This document shows, one piece after another, positions 1 to 8,708 of a stretch of 64,000 nt of DNA. The stretch comes from Paraburkholderia domus. GTDB lineage: Bacteria > Pseudomonadota > Gammaproteobacteria > Burkholderiales > Burkholderiaceae. Each line of letters begins with the position of its first letter. The first letter of the stretch is position 1. The position numbers were made by a program, and so were the translations under genes. The stretch is from positions 310,001 to 374,000 of the forward strand of contig NZ_CAJNAT010000001.1 in the NCBI RefSeq assembly GCF_905220705.1, in the 5' to 3' direction. The notes below the pieces were generated by a model. It made no database searches, was not told the DNA's origin, and worked only from the letters and a program-made list of their open reading frames with translations.

Positions 1-735
1 ATGTGTGTCGCCCTCGAAATACAGCACCGTATCGACGATGTGCTCGAGCACGCGCGGCCCCGCGAGCGCACCTTCCTTGGTGACGTGTCCGACCATGATG
101 ATCGTGGTGCCCGACTGTTTGGCGATGCGCGTCAATTGCGCCGCGCACTCGCGCACCTGCGCGACCGAACCAGGCGCTGAGGTCAGCGCGTCGGAATAAA
201 CGGTTTGAATCGAGTCGATCACCGCGACGTCCGGCCGCTGCTCGGCGATCGTCGCCTGAATTTTCTCGAGCTGGATTTCCGCGAGCAGTTGCAGCTCGCT
301 GGCCTTCGAGCCGGGCTCCAGCAACGAAAGCCGTTGCGCGCGCAACGCGATCTGCGCAGCCGATTCTTCGCCGCTGATATAAAGCGCACGTTTATCCGCG
401 GCGATTTCGGCAAGCGACTGCAGCAGCAGCGTCGACTTGCCGATGCCGGGGTCCCCGCCGATCAGCACCACACCGCCCGGCACCAGACCGCCGCCCAGCA
501 CACGGTCGAACTCGCTGACGCCGGTCGAAAAGCGCGGCACGTCGGACGCGTCGATATCGGCGAGACGCCGCACCGGCGCGCTCTTCGCGAGCGACTGGAA
601 GCGATGCGTAGACGGCGTCTCCGCCACCGATTCGACCAGCGTGTTCCACGCATTGCATGACGGGCACTGCCCGGCCCACTTCGGCGACTGGCCGCCGCAT
701 TCACTGCAGACGTACAACGTCTTCTGTTTAGCCAC
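1..735 (-). CDS. radA: DNA repair protein RadA, 3' end outside window
   Basis: RadA is a RecA-like ATPase that helps process branched recombination intermediates during DNA repair. The N-terminus begins with GTG at 735 and shows the C4 zinc finger (Cys10, Cys13, Cys24, Cys27), then a Walker A motif GDPGIGKST at about residues 94-102. The last visible residues, LEHIVDTVLYFEGD, are the segment that precedes the KNRFG motif in RadA proteins. About 245 residues are present; the KNRFG motif and the C-terminal Lon-like domain lie beyond the left edge. The start is 5 bases after the alr stop, so the two genes are very probably cotranscribed. Confidence 0.95.
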   Translation of the reverse strand, partial: MAKQKTLYVCSECGGQSPKWAGQCPSCNAWNTLVESVAETPSTHRFQSLAKSAPVRRLADIDASDVPRFSTGVSEFDRVLGGGLVPGGVVLIGGDPGIGKSTLLLQSLAEIAADKRALYISGEESAAQIALRAQRLSLLEPGSKASELQLLAEIQLEKIQATIAEQRPDVAVIDSIQTVYSDALTSAPGSVAQVRECAAQLTRIAKQSGTTIIMVGHVTKEGALAGPRVLEHIVDTVLYFEGDTH

Positions 736-740
736 GCGCC

Positions 741-1811
741 TTACTCCGCGCGCACTGGCACGCGCGGCGCCACCGCGCACATCAGCTCATAGCCAATCGT
801 CCCGCACGACTGCGCGACGTCGTCGATCGGCAGTGACGGACCCCACAGCTCGACTCGCGAACCGACGTTGGCCGTCGGGACTGGCGTCAGATCGACGGTC
901 AGCATGTCCATCGATACCCGTCCGACGATCCGCGTGCGTACGCCGTCGACGATCACCGGTGTGCCTTCCGGCGCGACCCGCGGATAACCGTCCGCGTAAC
1001 CGCAGGCCACCACACCGATGCGCATCGACCCGCGCGCCTTGAACGCCGAGCCATAGCCGACCGTATGGCCTTCGGCGAGCGTCTGCACGGCGATCAGTTC
1101 AGAGGTGAGCGTCATGGCCGGTTGCAGGCCGGTGCCTGCAATCGCGGCCGTCACGCCCGAGGGTGACGCGCCGTACAGGATGATGCCCGGCCGGACCCAG
1201 TCGAAGTGTGCTTCGGGATGCCACAGCGTCGCCGCCGAATTCGAGAGGCTGCGCGCGCCGGCAATACCTTGCGCGCCGCGTTCGAACGCTTCCATCTGAT
1301 GCGCGATACCGCGTTCGCCGTCGGCATCCGAGAAATGGGTCATCAACGTGATCTGGCCGACGCCCTGGCAGGCCCGCGCACGCTCCCACGCGGAGCGGAA
1401 TTTTTCCACCGTGTAACCGAGGCGGTTCATGCCGGTGTTCATCTTCAGCTGGATATTGACCGGCTTGGACAGGCGCGCCATTTCGAGCATGCGCAGCTGT
1501 TCGTCCGAGTGCAGCGCCGTGGTCAGGCTGTAGCGGTCGATCACGTCGATATCGGTCGGACGGAAGAAGCCTTCGAGCAACAAAATCGGGCCGGCCCAGC
1601 CCAATTCGCGCAACTTCACGGCTTCTTCGAGGTCAAGCAGACCAAAGCCGTCCGTTGCACGCAGACCGGGAAAAGCGCGCGCGAGGCCGTGTCCGTAGGC
1701 GTTTGCCTTGACGACGGCCCAGATCTTGGATTTTGGTGCATAGCGCCGGGCGACGGCGAGATTATTGGCGAGTGCGGCTGTATGAATCGTGGCTGAGAGG
1801 GGGCGCGGCAT
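741..1811 (-). CDS. alr: Alanine racemase
   Basis: A PLP-dependent cytoplasmic enzyme that interconverts L- and D-alanine for peptidoglycan synthesis. The protein has 356 residues, the normal family length. The PLP lysine is Lys35 in [10 protein letters not shown] and the second catalytic base is Tyr253 in VGYGSAF, the two residues that define fold-type III racemases. The ATG at 1811 lies just before the conserved N-terminus. It is followed 5 bases later by radA and is divergent from the lplT-type gene. Only one alanine racemase is seen in the window, so whether it is the biosynthetic Alr or a DadX-type paralogue cannot be settled here. Confidence 0.96.
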   Translation of the reverse strand: MPRPLSATIHTAALANNLAVARRYAPKSKIWAVVKANAYGHGLARAFPGLRATDGFGLLDLEEAVKLRELGWAGPILLLEGFFRPTDIDVIDRYSLTTALHSDEQLRMLEMARLSKPVNIQLKMNTGMNRLGYTVEKFRSAWERARACQGVGQITLMTHFSDADGERGIAHQMEAFERGAQGIAGARSLSNSAATLWHPEAHFDWVRPGIILYGASPSGVTAAIAGTGLQPAMTLTSELIAVQTLAEGHTVGYGSAFKARGSMRIGVVACGYADGYPRVAPEGTPVIVDGVRTRIVGRVSMDMLTVDLTPVPTANVGSRVELWGPSLPIDDVAQSCGTIGYELMCAVAPRVPVRAE

Positions 1812-2029
1812 GGGTAATTTTCGTAAAGACGCTTGCGAATCAGGAGCTTACAGGGCGTTTTCAGCGCTCGGCGGCCCGCTGGGCGGTGCGATCAAGGATT
1901 TTGCTAGTCCGAATCCAGCTATTTTCGTGATATAAAGCCGTGCGCACAACCCATTTCGAACGGCATAAGCCCGGACGCTTAGCACACGGCCGGGGCGGAC
2001 AGACCGCAGCGAGGACAGCATCGCATCAG

Positions 2030-3337
2030 ATGAAAAAAGGTTTTTACACCATCATGGCCGCGCAGTTTTTTTCGTCGCTGGCCGACAATGCGCTTCTGAT
2101 CGCTGCTATCGCACTGCTGAAAGATCTCCACGCCCCGAACTGGATGACGCCGCTGCTCAAGTTGTTCTTTGTGCTGTCGTATGTCGTTCTGGCCGCCTTC
2201 GTAGGTGCCTTCGCCGACTCCCGTCCAAAGGGACAGGTGATGTTCGTCACCAATACCATCAAAGTAGTCGGTTGCATCACGATGCTGGTGGGCGCGCATC
2301 CGTTGCTCGCCTATGGCATTGTGGGTTTCGGCGCGGCGGCCTACTCGCCCGCCAAATACGGCATTCTCACTGAACTGCTGCCGCCTGACCGACTGGTCGC
2401 CGCGAACGGCTGGATTGAAGGCACCACCGTCGGCTCGATCATTCTCGGTACGGTGCTCGGCGGCGCGCTGATCAGCCCTCACATTGCCGCGCCGATCCTC
2501 CGGCACCACATCCCCACGGTCAATACGCCCGCTGAAGCGGCGATGCTGGTGATCATGGCGATCTACGTGATCGCGGCGCTCTTCAATTTGCGCATTCCCG
2601 ACACCGGCGCACGCTATCCAAAACAGGAACGCGGCCCGATCAAGCTCGTCACTGATTTCGCCGACTGTTTCCTCGTGCTGTGGCGTGACAAGCTCGGTCA
2701 GATCTCGCTCGCCGTCACGACGCTCTTTTGGGGCGCCGGCGCGACACTGCAATTCATCGTGCTGAAGTGGGCCGAAGTGTCGCTGAGCATGTCGCTTTCG
2801 GAAGCCGCAATTCTGCAGGCGGTGGTGGCGGTCGGCGTGGCGGTCGGCGCGATTTACGCAGCCTCGCGCGTGCCGTTGAAAAAATCGCTGACGGTACTTC
2901 CGGTCGGCATCATGATGGGCATCGCCGTGATGCTGATGGCCTTCTATACACGCGATCTGTTCCCTAGGCATTGGGGTCTGTATTTCGGCCACGTGCACCT
3001 GCCGGGCTATCTGATCTTTGCGTATATCTTCTTGATGATCGTCGGCGGCCTGTCGGGCTTTTTCGTCGTACCGATGAATGCGCTGCTCCAGCATCGCGGT
3101 CACGTGCTGCTGTCGGCGGGTCACTCGATCGCCGTGCAGAACTTCAACGAAAATCTCTCGGTGCTCGTGATGCTGTGCCTATACGCAGTACTGGTGTGGC
3201 TCGACGTGCCTGTCGCCGCGGTGATCGTGCTGTTCGGCACCTTCGTCTGCGTGATGATGTGGTTCGTGATGCGGCGCCACCAGGCAAATCAGCGCGCGTT
3301 CGACTCGGTCGCGCTGATCGGCGAAGTCAAGCACTGA
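2030..3337 (+). CDS. lplT: Lysophospholipid transporter LplT-like MFS protein (copy A)
   Basis: Inner-membrane major facilitator protein; in E. coli LplT flips lysophospholipids inward for re-acylation. The 435-residue protein is almost continuously hydrophobic, about 11-12 membrane segments, with the shared block GFGAAAYSPAKYGILTELLP. An upstream in-frame start at 1940 would add 30 polar residues; I chose ATG 2030 because the second paralogue in this window (45043-46341) starts with the same MKKGFYTI sequence. It diverges from alr-radA. An Aas acyltransferase partner is not nearby, so the lysophospholipid substrate is assigned from family only. Confidence 0.88.
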   Translation: MKKGFYTIMAAQFFSSLADNALLIAAIALLKDLHAPNWMTPLLKLFFVLSYVVLAAFVGAFADSRPKGQVMFVTNTIKVVGCITMLVGAHPLLAYGIVGFGAAAYSPAKYGILTELLPPDRLVAANGWIEGTTVGSIILGTVLGGALISPHIAAPILRHHIPTVNTPAEAAMLVIMAIYVIAALFNLRIPDTGARYPKQERGPIKLVTDFADCFLVLWRDKLGQISLAVTTLFWGAGATLQFIVLKWAEVSLSMSLSEAAILQAVVAVGVAVGAIYAASRVPLKKSLTVLPVGIMMGIAVMLMAFYTRDLFPRHWGLYFGHVHLPGYLIFAYIFLMIVGGLSGFFVVPMNALLQHRGHVLLSAGHSIAVQNFNENLSVLVMLCLYAVLVWLDVPVAAVIVLFGTFVCVMMWFVMRRHQANQRAFDSVALIGEVKH

Positions 3338-3405
3338 CCCGCGGCGGGCAGCGCGCTTAATTCCCGCGCTTACTGCCCGCGCCTTTCCCCTTTCCTCGCT
3401 TTGCC

Positions 3406-4212
3406 ATGACTCAACCCATTCCCAATGTGCTGACGATCGCCGGTTCCGACTCTGGCGGCGGCGCCGGCATTCAGGCCGATCTGAAAGCTTTCTCGGCGCT
3501 CGGCGCTTATGGCGCGAGCGTGATCACCGCGCTCACCGCGCAGAACACGCGTGGCGTCACGGCGATTCATGCGCCGGATCCCGCCTTCATTACAGCGCAA
3601 CTCGATGCGGTGTTCGACGACATCCGTATCGACGCCGTGAAGATCGGCATGCTGGCGAATGCGCCGATCGCGCGCGCGGTCGCCGATGCGCTGCGGCGGC
3701 ACAAGCCGAAGCACATCGTGCTCGACACGGTGATGATTTCGAAGAGCAATCACGCGCTGCTGCTGCCAGATGCGGTCGCGGCCGTCCGTGACGAGTTGCT
3801 GCCGCTGGCCGATCTGCTGACGCCCAATCTGCCGGAAGCAGCGGCCTTGCTCGGCATGCAAGCTGCCACCGACGAAGCCGGCATGGTCGAACAAGGCGAA
3901 GCGCTGCGCGCGCTCGGTGCGCGGGCGGTACTGATGAAGGGCGGCCATTTGAGCGCGGTGGACAGTCCCGACTGGCTCGTACAGGACAGCGGCACGCTGC
4001 GCCTCGGCGGCCCGCGCGTGCCGGTGAAGAATACCCATGGGACGGGCTGCACACTGTCGTCGGCAATTGCGGCGCTGATTCCGCAGCGCGACGATCTGGC
4101 GAGCGCCGTCGCCGACGCCAAGCTGTATCTGACCGGCGCGTTGCAAGCGAGCGATCGACTCGACGTCGGCAGCGGCGTCGGGCCGGTGCATCATTTTTAT
4201 CGATGGTGGTGA
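3406..4212 (+). CDS. thiD: Hydroxymethylpyrimidine/phosphomethylpyrimidine kinase
   Basis: ThiD phosphorylates hydroxymethylpyrimidine and its monophosphate to give the pyrimidine precursor of thiamine. The 268-residue ribokinase-fold protein begins with the substrate-binding GSDSGGGAGIQADLK segment (about residues 14-28). It ends with the anion-hole and catalytic motif GTGCTLSSAIAA near residue 210. It follows the lplT-type gene after 68 bases on the same strand; no other thiamine gene is present, so this may be a salvage copy or part of a scattered pathway. PdxK-type pyridoxal kinase activity is a possible side reaction of the family. Confidence 0.93.
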   Translation: MTQPIPNVLTIAGSDSGGGAGIQADLKAFSALGAYGASVITALTAQNTRGVTAIHAPDPAFITAQLDAVFDDIRIDAVKIGMLANAPIARAVADALRRHKPKHIVLDTVMISKSNHALLLPDAVAAVRDELLPLADLLTPNLPEAAALLGMQAATDEAGMVEQGEALRALGARAVLMKGGHLSAVDSPDWLVQDSGTLRLGGPRVPVKNTHGTGCTLSSAIAALIPQRDDLASAVADAKLYLTGALQASDRLDVGSGVGPVHHFYRWW

Positions 4213-4359
4213 AGGGCTGAACGGAAGCCGCCCACGGCTGCACCAAACAATGCCGCAGGCCGTTCGATTCAAATGCCGGGTTCAACGGCGAATTGGATCA
4301 GCGCTCAGCAGCCACGGATGGGTACAGCCCCTCGCCGATGTCACCAACCACACGTCCTG

Positions 4360-5373
4360 CTATTGCCGCGCGTAGATCTGCGCCTGCTCTGACCAATCGT
4401 CCGGCACGATGAAGCCGCGCGACAGTTCTGCAAGATTGCCTACGCCGTCGTTGGCGAACGCCGCGACCATTGTTGGTCCATGCTGATGTGAGGTTTGTTC
4501 GGCAAGCGTCTGCTGATCGACGAAAGCAAACCCTGCGGCCTCCGCCTCCCCCTTTCCATAACGCCTCGGCGCAAGCCATTCCAGCCGCGGTAGCACGCGC
4601 CACATGTGCGCATGCGCCGCGGCAAAGTCCGGCCAATCCTTGCGGGTCACCCACCAGCCACGTCCATGCGACGGATCGAGCTCGGCGGGATCGGCAGGCG
4701 TCTCGCCGGCGCGATAGAACAACCAGCCTTTGATGAACATCTGCGGCGTCCACGGCCCTGCATAGCCGATGGATGCAAACTCGTCGCGCGCGCTCAACGG
4801 CAGTTGGTGATTCAGCAGATGCGCGAGCTTCAGATCGAAGCGGTCTTTCAGATTCGGACCGACGTAATCGGCTAACCGCGCCGCGGGCTGCGCGTGGCTT
4901 TCGCCTGCATGCAGATAGCACTTCACCGCCAGCTCCCAATGCAAGCGCGCGCCCTGCTGCGTCTGCACGAGAAAATCGCATTCACCGAGCGTCACGCCCG
5001 CGCGCCGCAAGGGCACACCGGCCGCGACCAGCCGCGCCGCCGGTCCATATTGCAGGAACCATCCAAGCAGCCGCTCGGCGTAGCGGCCAAGACGCGTCAT
5101 ACGCGTCGCGGTGAGATCGCTATGCAAGCCGGCCGGATCGGCGTCAAGCGCACGTAACCAGTCGACGGTTGCAGCAGCTTCCTGCTGCGATCCGAAAGGA
5201 CTAGCAAGCGCGCCCACGGGTGGTTGCGCGCGCAACAAATTGGCACTCAGCAGCACCCACGCGAGATCGCGCACGGCCGGGTCACGCAAAGTGTCGAGCA
5301 GCGTCTCGAGGGCTACGGCGGATGTGACGGGCGCGGCGGCGAGGCGCGCCGCCGGTCCGCTTGCGTCCGTCAC
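4360..5373 (-). CDS. DUF1853 family protein, possible nuclease fold
   Basis: Conserved protein of unknown function, recognised as DUF1853 by the blocks GECDFLV, HWELAVK and GPNLKDRFDLKLAHLL. I place the start at GTG 5373 (337 residues): it overlaps the stop of the upstream glycosylase as GTGA, the usual coupled arrangement. The longest frame would begin at 5430 inside the glycosylase gene. The acidic pair in GECD and the Glu/Lys in WELAVK (about Glu131, Asp133, Glu147, Lys151) are reminiscent of a PD-(D/E)XK metal site, but the Glu-Lys spacing is not canonical. The operon partners act on DNA (uracil glycosylase) and on tRNA/ribosomes, so a nucleic-acid role is plausible but only inferred. Confidence 0.8.
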   Translation of the reverse strand: MTDASGPAARLAAAPVTSAVALETLLDTLRDPAVRDLAWVLLSANLLRAQPPVGALASPFGSQQEAAATVDWLRALDADPAGLHSDLTATRMTRLGRYAERLLGWFLQYGPAARLVAAGVPLRRAGVTLGECDFLVQTQQGARLHWELAVKCYLHAGESHAQPAARLADYVGPNLKDRFDLKLAHLLNHQLPLSARDEFASIGYAGPWTPQMFIKGWLFYRAGETPADPAELDPSHGRGWWVTRKDWPDFAAAHAHMWRVLPRLEWLAPRRYGKGEAEAAGFAFVDQQTLAEQTSHQHGPTMVAAFANDGVGNLAELSRGFIVPDDWSEQAQIYARQ

Positions 5374-6434
5374 TTTGCCGCGCTGGACGGCACGCCGCCC
5401 GCCGCGAGCCACGTATCGCGCGCGAGACACAGGTCTGCCCAGGCCTTCGCCTTGTCCGGCAGGCTGCGCAGCAGATACGCCGGGTGATAGGTGACGATGA
5501 CCGGTACCCCTTCGTATTCATGCACGCGGCCGCGCAGCGACGAAATGCTCGCGTCAGTCTTGAGCAGGCTTTGCGCGGCGAAGCGGCCCAGCGCGACAAT
5601 CAGCTTCGGCTTGACCAGCGCGACCTGCCGTTGCAGATAAGGCTCGCAACGCGCGACTTCGTCCGGCTCGGGATTGCGGTTGCCCGGCGGCCGGCACTTG
5701 ATCACGTTGGCGATATAGACGTTGCGTTCGCGCGCGAGCGTCAGCGAACGCAACATATTGTCGAGCAGCTTGCCGGCCTGGCCGACGAATGGCTCGCCCA
5801 GGCGGTCTTCGTTCTCACCCGGGGCTTCGCCGATCAGCATCCAGTCGGCGTTGCGATCGCCGACGCCGAATACCGTGTTCGTGCGTTTCTCGCACAGACG
5901 GCAGCGTTCACAGGCAGCGACCCGCGCGCTCAACGCGTCCCAGTCGAGGGTCTGGATCGAGGGCGGCTCGGGTGTCTCGGCGCGCGCGTCGGTGCCGGGG
6001 TGCGTGGGTAGATCGTCGAACCAGGCGAAATCGTCGTCGGGCGGTATTTCAACCGCCGGTGGCTCAGGGGTTCGGGTCGGCTGGGAAGGCGGGCGCGCTT
6101 CAACCAGCGCTTGCATCCGTCCTTGCTGCCCCTGCTGTTGTGCCGACGGCTCACGCCGGTCGCCCTGATCACGTGCCTGCATGGCCTGCGGCGAATCGGC
6201 CTGCTGAGCTTCACTGACACGAATCGCAGGCCGGCGAGCGTCCTCGGCCAGCGCGGACGGCGACAACTCACGCTTCGTCGCAGGTGGATCGTCGCGACGC
6301 GCTACAGAAGCGGTTGCCGAAGCAACGCCCTGCTCGATCGCGACTTCGACCGCCGCCTCCTGCACCGCCATCCCGCGACGCACCCAGAGTGGCGCAAGTC
6401 CAAACTCTTCCAGTACCGATTCATGCAGCGCCAT
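5370..6434 (-). CDS. Uracil-DNA glycosylase, family 4 (Fe-S type) with long N-terminal extension
   Basis: Removes uracil from DNA as the first step of base-excision repair. The C-terminal two thirds carry the family-4 signature: CERCRLCE and a later KCRPP/C pair for the 4Fe-4S cluster, the [20 protein letters not shown] active-site block, and TYHPAYLLR near the end. The first 150 or so residues are low-complexity, Ala/Gln/Pro rich and probably disordered, making the protein (354 residues) much longer than thermophile homologues of about 200. ATG 6434 overlaps the end of rimI by 14 bases; an in-frame start at 6452 is also possible. Member of the tsaB-rimI operon. Confidence 0.92.
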   Translation of the reverse strand: MALHESVLEEFGLAPLWVRRGMAVQEAAVEVAIEQGVASATASVARRDDPPATKRELSPSALAEDARRPAIRVSEAQQADSPQAMQARDQGDRREPSAQQQGQQGRMQALVEARPPSQPTRTPEPPAVEIPPDDDFAWFDDLPTHPGTDARAETPEPPSIQTLDWDALSARVAACERCRLCEKRTNTVFGVGDRNADWMLIGEAPGENEDRLGEPFVGQAGKLLDNMLRSLTLARERNVYIANVIKCRPPGNRNPEPDEVARCEPYLQRQVALVKPKLIVALGRFAAQSLLKTDASISSLRGRVHEYEGVPVIVTYHPAYLLRSLPDKAKAWADLCLARDTWLAAGGVPSSAAK

Positions 6435-6915
6435 CTGCGCCCTCCGTGGCAAACGAGAAACGCATCACGATGGCGTCCTCCCGGCTGCGGTGCCGCGCCG
6501 GATAATAGTTTTTTCGCCGGCCAATCGACGCAAAGCCGAAGCGCTCGTAAAGCCGGATAGCCCGATGATTCGACGGCCGCACTTCGAGCAACAGGCCTTC
6601 GAGTTTTTCGGCGCGCGTAATACGCACCGCTTCGCGCAGCAGCGCGAGCCCGGCACCGGCGCCTTGCGCGGCGGGCGTTACGCACAAATTGAGCAGATGC
6701 ATTTCATCGACCACCGGCATCAGCACGCAATAGCCAATCAGCGTGCCTGTTACGTGGCGCAGGCAGATGCCGAAATAGCCGTTGCGCAGCGAGTCGCCGA
6801 AATTGCCGCGGCTCCAGGGGAACTCGTAGGCAATCTTTTCGATAGCCGCGACCTCGTCCAGATCGCCTTCGGTCATCGGCGACATATAACGGTCCGCCAG
6901 CAACACACCGCTCAT
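6421..6915 (-). CDS. rimI: Ribosomal protein S18-alanine N-acetyltransferase
   Basis: GNAT-fold enzyme that acetylates the N-terminal alanine of ribosomal protein S18. The 164-residue protein has the typical acetyl-CoA loop region LNLCVTPAAQGAGAGLALL, the LEVRPSNHRAIRLYERFGF block and YYPARHRSREDAIVM near the C-terminus, all characteristic of RimI. The ATG overlaps the tsaB stop as ATGA, so translation is probably coupled. Pairing of tsaB with rimI is widespread in proteobacteria and strengthens the assignment. Confidence 0.94.
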   Translation of the reverse strand: MSGVLLADRYMSPMTEGDLDEVAAIEKIAYEFPWSRGNFGDSLRNGYFGICLRHVTGTLIGYCVLMPVVDEMHLLNLCVTPAAQGAGAGLALLREAVRITRAEKLEGLLLEVRPSNHRAIRLYERFGFASIGRRKNYYPARHRSREDAIVMRFSFATEGADGAA

Positions 6916-7736
6916 TGCCGGCCCTCGCCTTGATCCGCGTCATGTGCCAACCTGGCGGCAGCCTGCTCGGCCTTGGCGGCTTTCTCGGCCTTTTCGGCAA
7001 CGCGCTCCGCGGTGGTCTGGGCAACCTTGTCGCGAACGTATTCCGGCGCGGCCTGATCGGCGGGCACGATACGTCCGGCGCGAAACGCGCGCAGCGCCAC
7101 GTGCGCGAGCGGCACCGCGTGCGGCAGCGCTTCGCCGTCGACGGTTCGCGCAGCCGCGACAGCGGGCAGCCGCGCGCCGAAAGCGGCAGCAGCATTACCG
7201 GCCAGGGTAAAGGGGACGTCGGGCAAAACAAGCCGCTCCGGCGCGTCGAGCGAAGCCGGCTGAAGCGTGCGCCATTCGCCTACGGCTTCGTCCCATGCGT
7301 AGTCGGCCCAATAGATCTCGTCCATCCGGGCGTCAAGCGCAGCGAGCACGCGGGTCGCCGACGGATCGCGCAACCGTGCGCTTTCCGCGCAGGCCAGCAG
7401 CGTGCTGACCGGCACGACCGGCAGGTTCAGGCCGAACGCGAGGCCTTGAGCGACGCCCGTCGCGGTGCGCAGCCCTGTGAACGAACCGGGGCCCGAGCCG
7501 AAGGCGATAGCGTGGCAGTCCGCCAGCTTCAGGCCGGCTTCGTCGAACAGTTCGCGAATGGCGGGCAAGAGGCGCGTACTGGAGACTGCGCCGGTTTGCT
7601 CGTGGCGTACCCAGATCCGGGGTTCGGCACGGGCCGGGTTCGCTGTCTGGCTCGCCGCGCCGCCGACGGCGGACAGGAGCGCTACCGAGCAGAATTCGGT
7701 CGAGGTATCGAGGGCAAGAAGCACAGTTTGAGTCAT
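6912..7736 (-). CDS. tsaB: tRNA t6A biosynthesis protein TsaB
   Basis: TsaB is the scaffold partner of TsaD in making N6-threonylcarbamoyladenosine at position 37 of ANN-decoding tRNAs. The ASKHA-fold protein starts MTQTVLLALDTSTEFCSVAL; the block FGSGPGSFTGLRTATGVAQG is diagnostic. ATG 7736 gives 274 residues; the frame is open further upstream to 7838, but those residues do not resemble the family. The C-terminal 40 residues are Ala/Glu/Lys rich, an extension beyond the usual 230. First gene of the tsaB-rimI-udg-DUF1853 operon, divergent from the acyl-CoA-binding protein gene. Confidence 0.93.
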   Translation of the reverse strand: MTQTVLLALDTSTEFCSVALLSAVGGAASQTANPARAEPRIWVRHEQTGAVSSTRLLPAIRELFDEAGLKLADCHAIAFGSGPGSFTGLRTATGVAQGLAFGLNLPVVPVSTLLACAESARLRDPSATRVLAALDARMDEIYWADYAWDEAVGEWRTLQPASLDAPERLVLPDVPFTLAGNAAAAFGARLPAVAAARTVDGEALPHAVPLAHVALRAFRAGRIVPADQAAPEYVRDKVAQTTAERVAEKAEKAAKAEQAAARLAHDADQGEGRQ

Positions 7737-7897
7737 GGACCGTATTGTAATCGGCACGGCGCGTGCGGATGCGGTTTTGGGTAGGTCCGCCGGGTGGCAA
7801 TCGGTGTTTGGAATAAGCCCTCGGCTCCGCGACAGCATGCAGTTGTTATGATCATCAGCCCAGCCAGAACCAACCCCGCCAACCGGGCAAAACCACC

Positions 7898-8167
7898 ATG
7901 ACAGACATCAACGCACAATTCGTCCAGGCCCAGGAAGATGCCAAGCAACTGACCGAGCGTCCGGGCAACCTCACCCTTCTGCGCCTCTACGCCCTCTTCA
8001 AGCAGGCCACGGAGGGCGACGTCCACGGCGACAAACCCGGCTTCACCGATATCGTCGGCAAATACAAGTACGATGCGTGGGCCGCACTCAAAGGCACCGC
8101 TCAAGACGCCGCGAAGCAGCAATACGTCGAACTGATCGAAGCCCTCAAGAGCGGCGCCGCGGCCTGA
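7898..8167 (+). CDS. Acyl-CoA-binding protein
   Basis: Small cytosolic protein that binds medium and long-chain acyl-CoA esters. The whole 89-residue product is one ACBP domain: FVQAQEDAKQL, the LLRLYALFKQATEGD helix, and KYKYDAWAALKGTAQDAAKQQY, which contains the conserved Tyr/Lys residues that hold the CoA phosphate. ACBPs are common in eukaryotes and restricted to some bacteria, including Burkholderia-type genomes. The gene stands alone, divergent from tsaB, with no lipid gene beside it. Confidence 0.93.
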   Translation: MTDINAQFVQAQEDAKQLTERPGNLTLLRLYALFKQATEGDVHGDKPGFTDIVGKYKYDAWAALKGTAQDAAKQQYVELIEALKSGAAA

Positions 8168-8708
8168 ATCTGGCCCCGTAACGAAATCCGTTGTCGAAAC
8201 GGCAGGCCGGGAACATCGGCCTGGCTTGGCCACGGCAAGGCAGTTAGCCCAGACAGCCCCCCGGTGGCCTCTTGGGGAGCCACATGGCCAGACCCGCGAG
8301 GAAGCCCTTAAGCCGATTCGAGCAGCCAAACGAAAGTTTTCCGCCAGGAAACGTCTTAACGGTGGCGCAGTGCAGCAAAACTCTATATAATGCGGCCTGC
8401 GCTTCACTGCTTTGCCCGGCTTTCCTCTAGCGGCCTTTGCGGCGCAGCGCCTCGTAGCGTTTAGCTCCAATCCAGTTTAGAACCTGTCCCCTCCTGCCTA
8501 GCCCCCTACGGGCGATCATGTCCCAGGCTGGCGGCACGCCGTGTTGGCATGTCGCATCCGATACAGCTTCTAACGAAAAGCTCGCCTTCATTGTCGCGAG
8601 CTGCCCCCGTTTTTCGATTTGCTCGCTGCTTCTTTGCTCGCTGAATCCGACGACTTGGGTATGCCGATTGGCGCCGACGTTTTAATTCCCTGTGTACCAA
8701 GGATTCTC
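8168..8708. other. Long intergenic region upstream of RNA helicase
   Basis: No protein-coding gene recognised. The first 200 bases are G+C rich with several inverted repeats but no clear T-run terminator. A TATAAT hexamer sits at 8386-8391; if used, the helicase mRNA would have a leader of about 310 bases. Confidence 0.5.
8386..8391 (+). promoter_or_regulatory. Candidate -10 element for the RNA helicase gene
   Basis: A perfect TATAAT in an otherwise G+C-rich region. No good -35 hexamer is visible at 16-18 bases upstream, so this is a suggestion rather than a firm promoter. Confidence 0.4.

Noticed and set aside
1907..1939. Promoter for lplT copy A at a TATAAA near 1931
   Set aside because: The nearest -35-like TTGCTA is 24 bases upstream, outside normal spacing.
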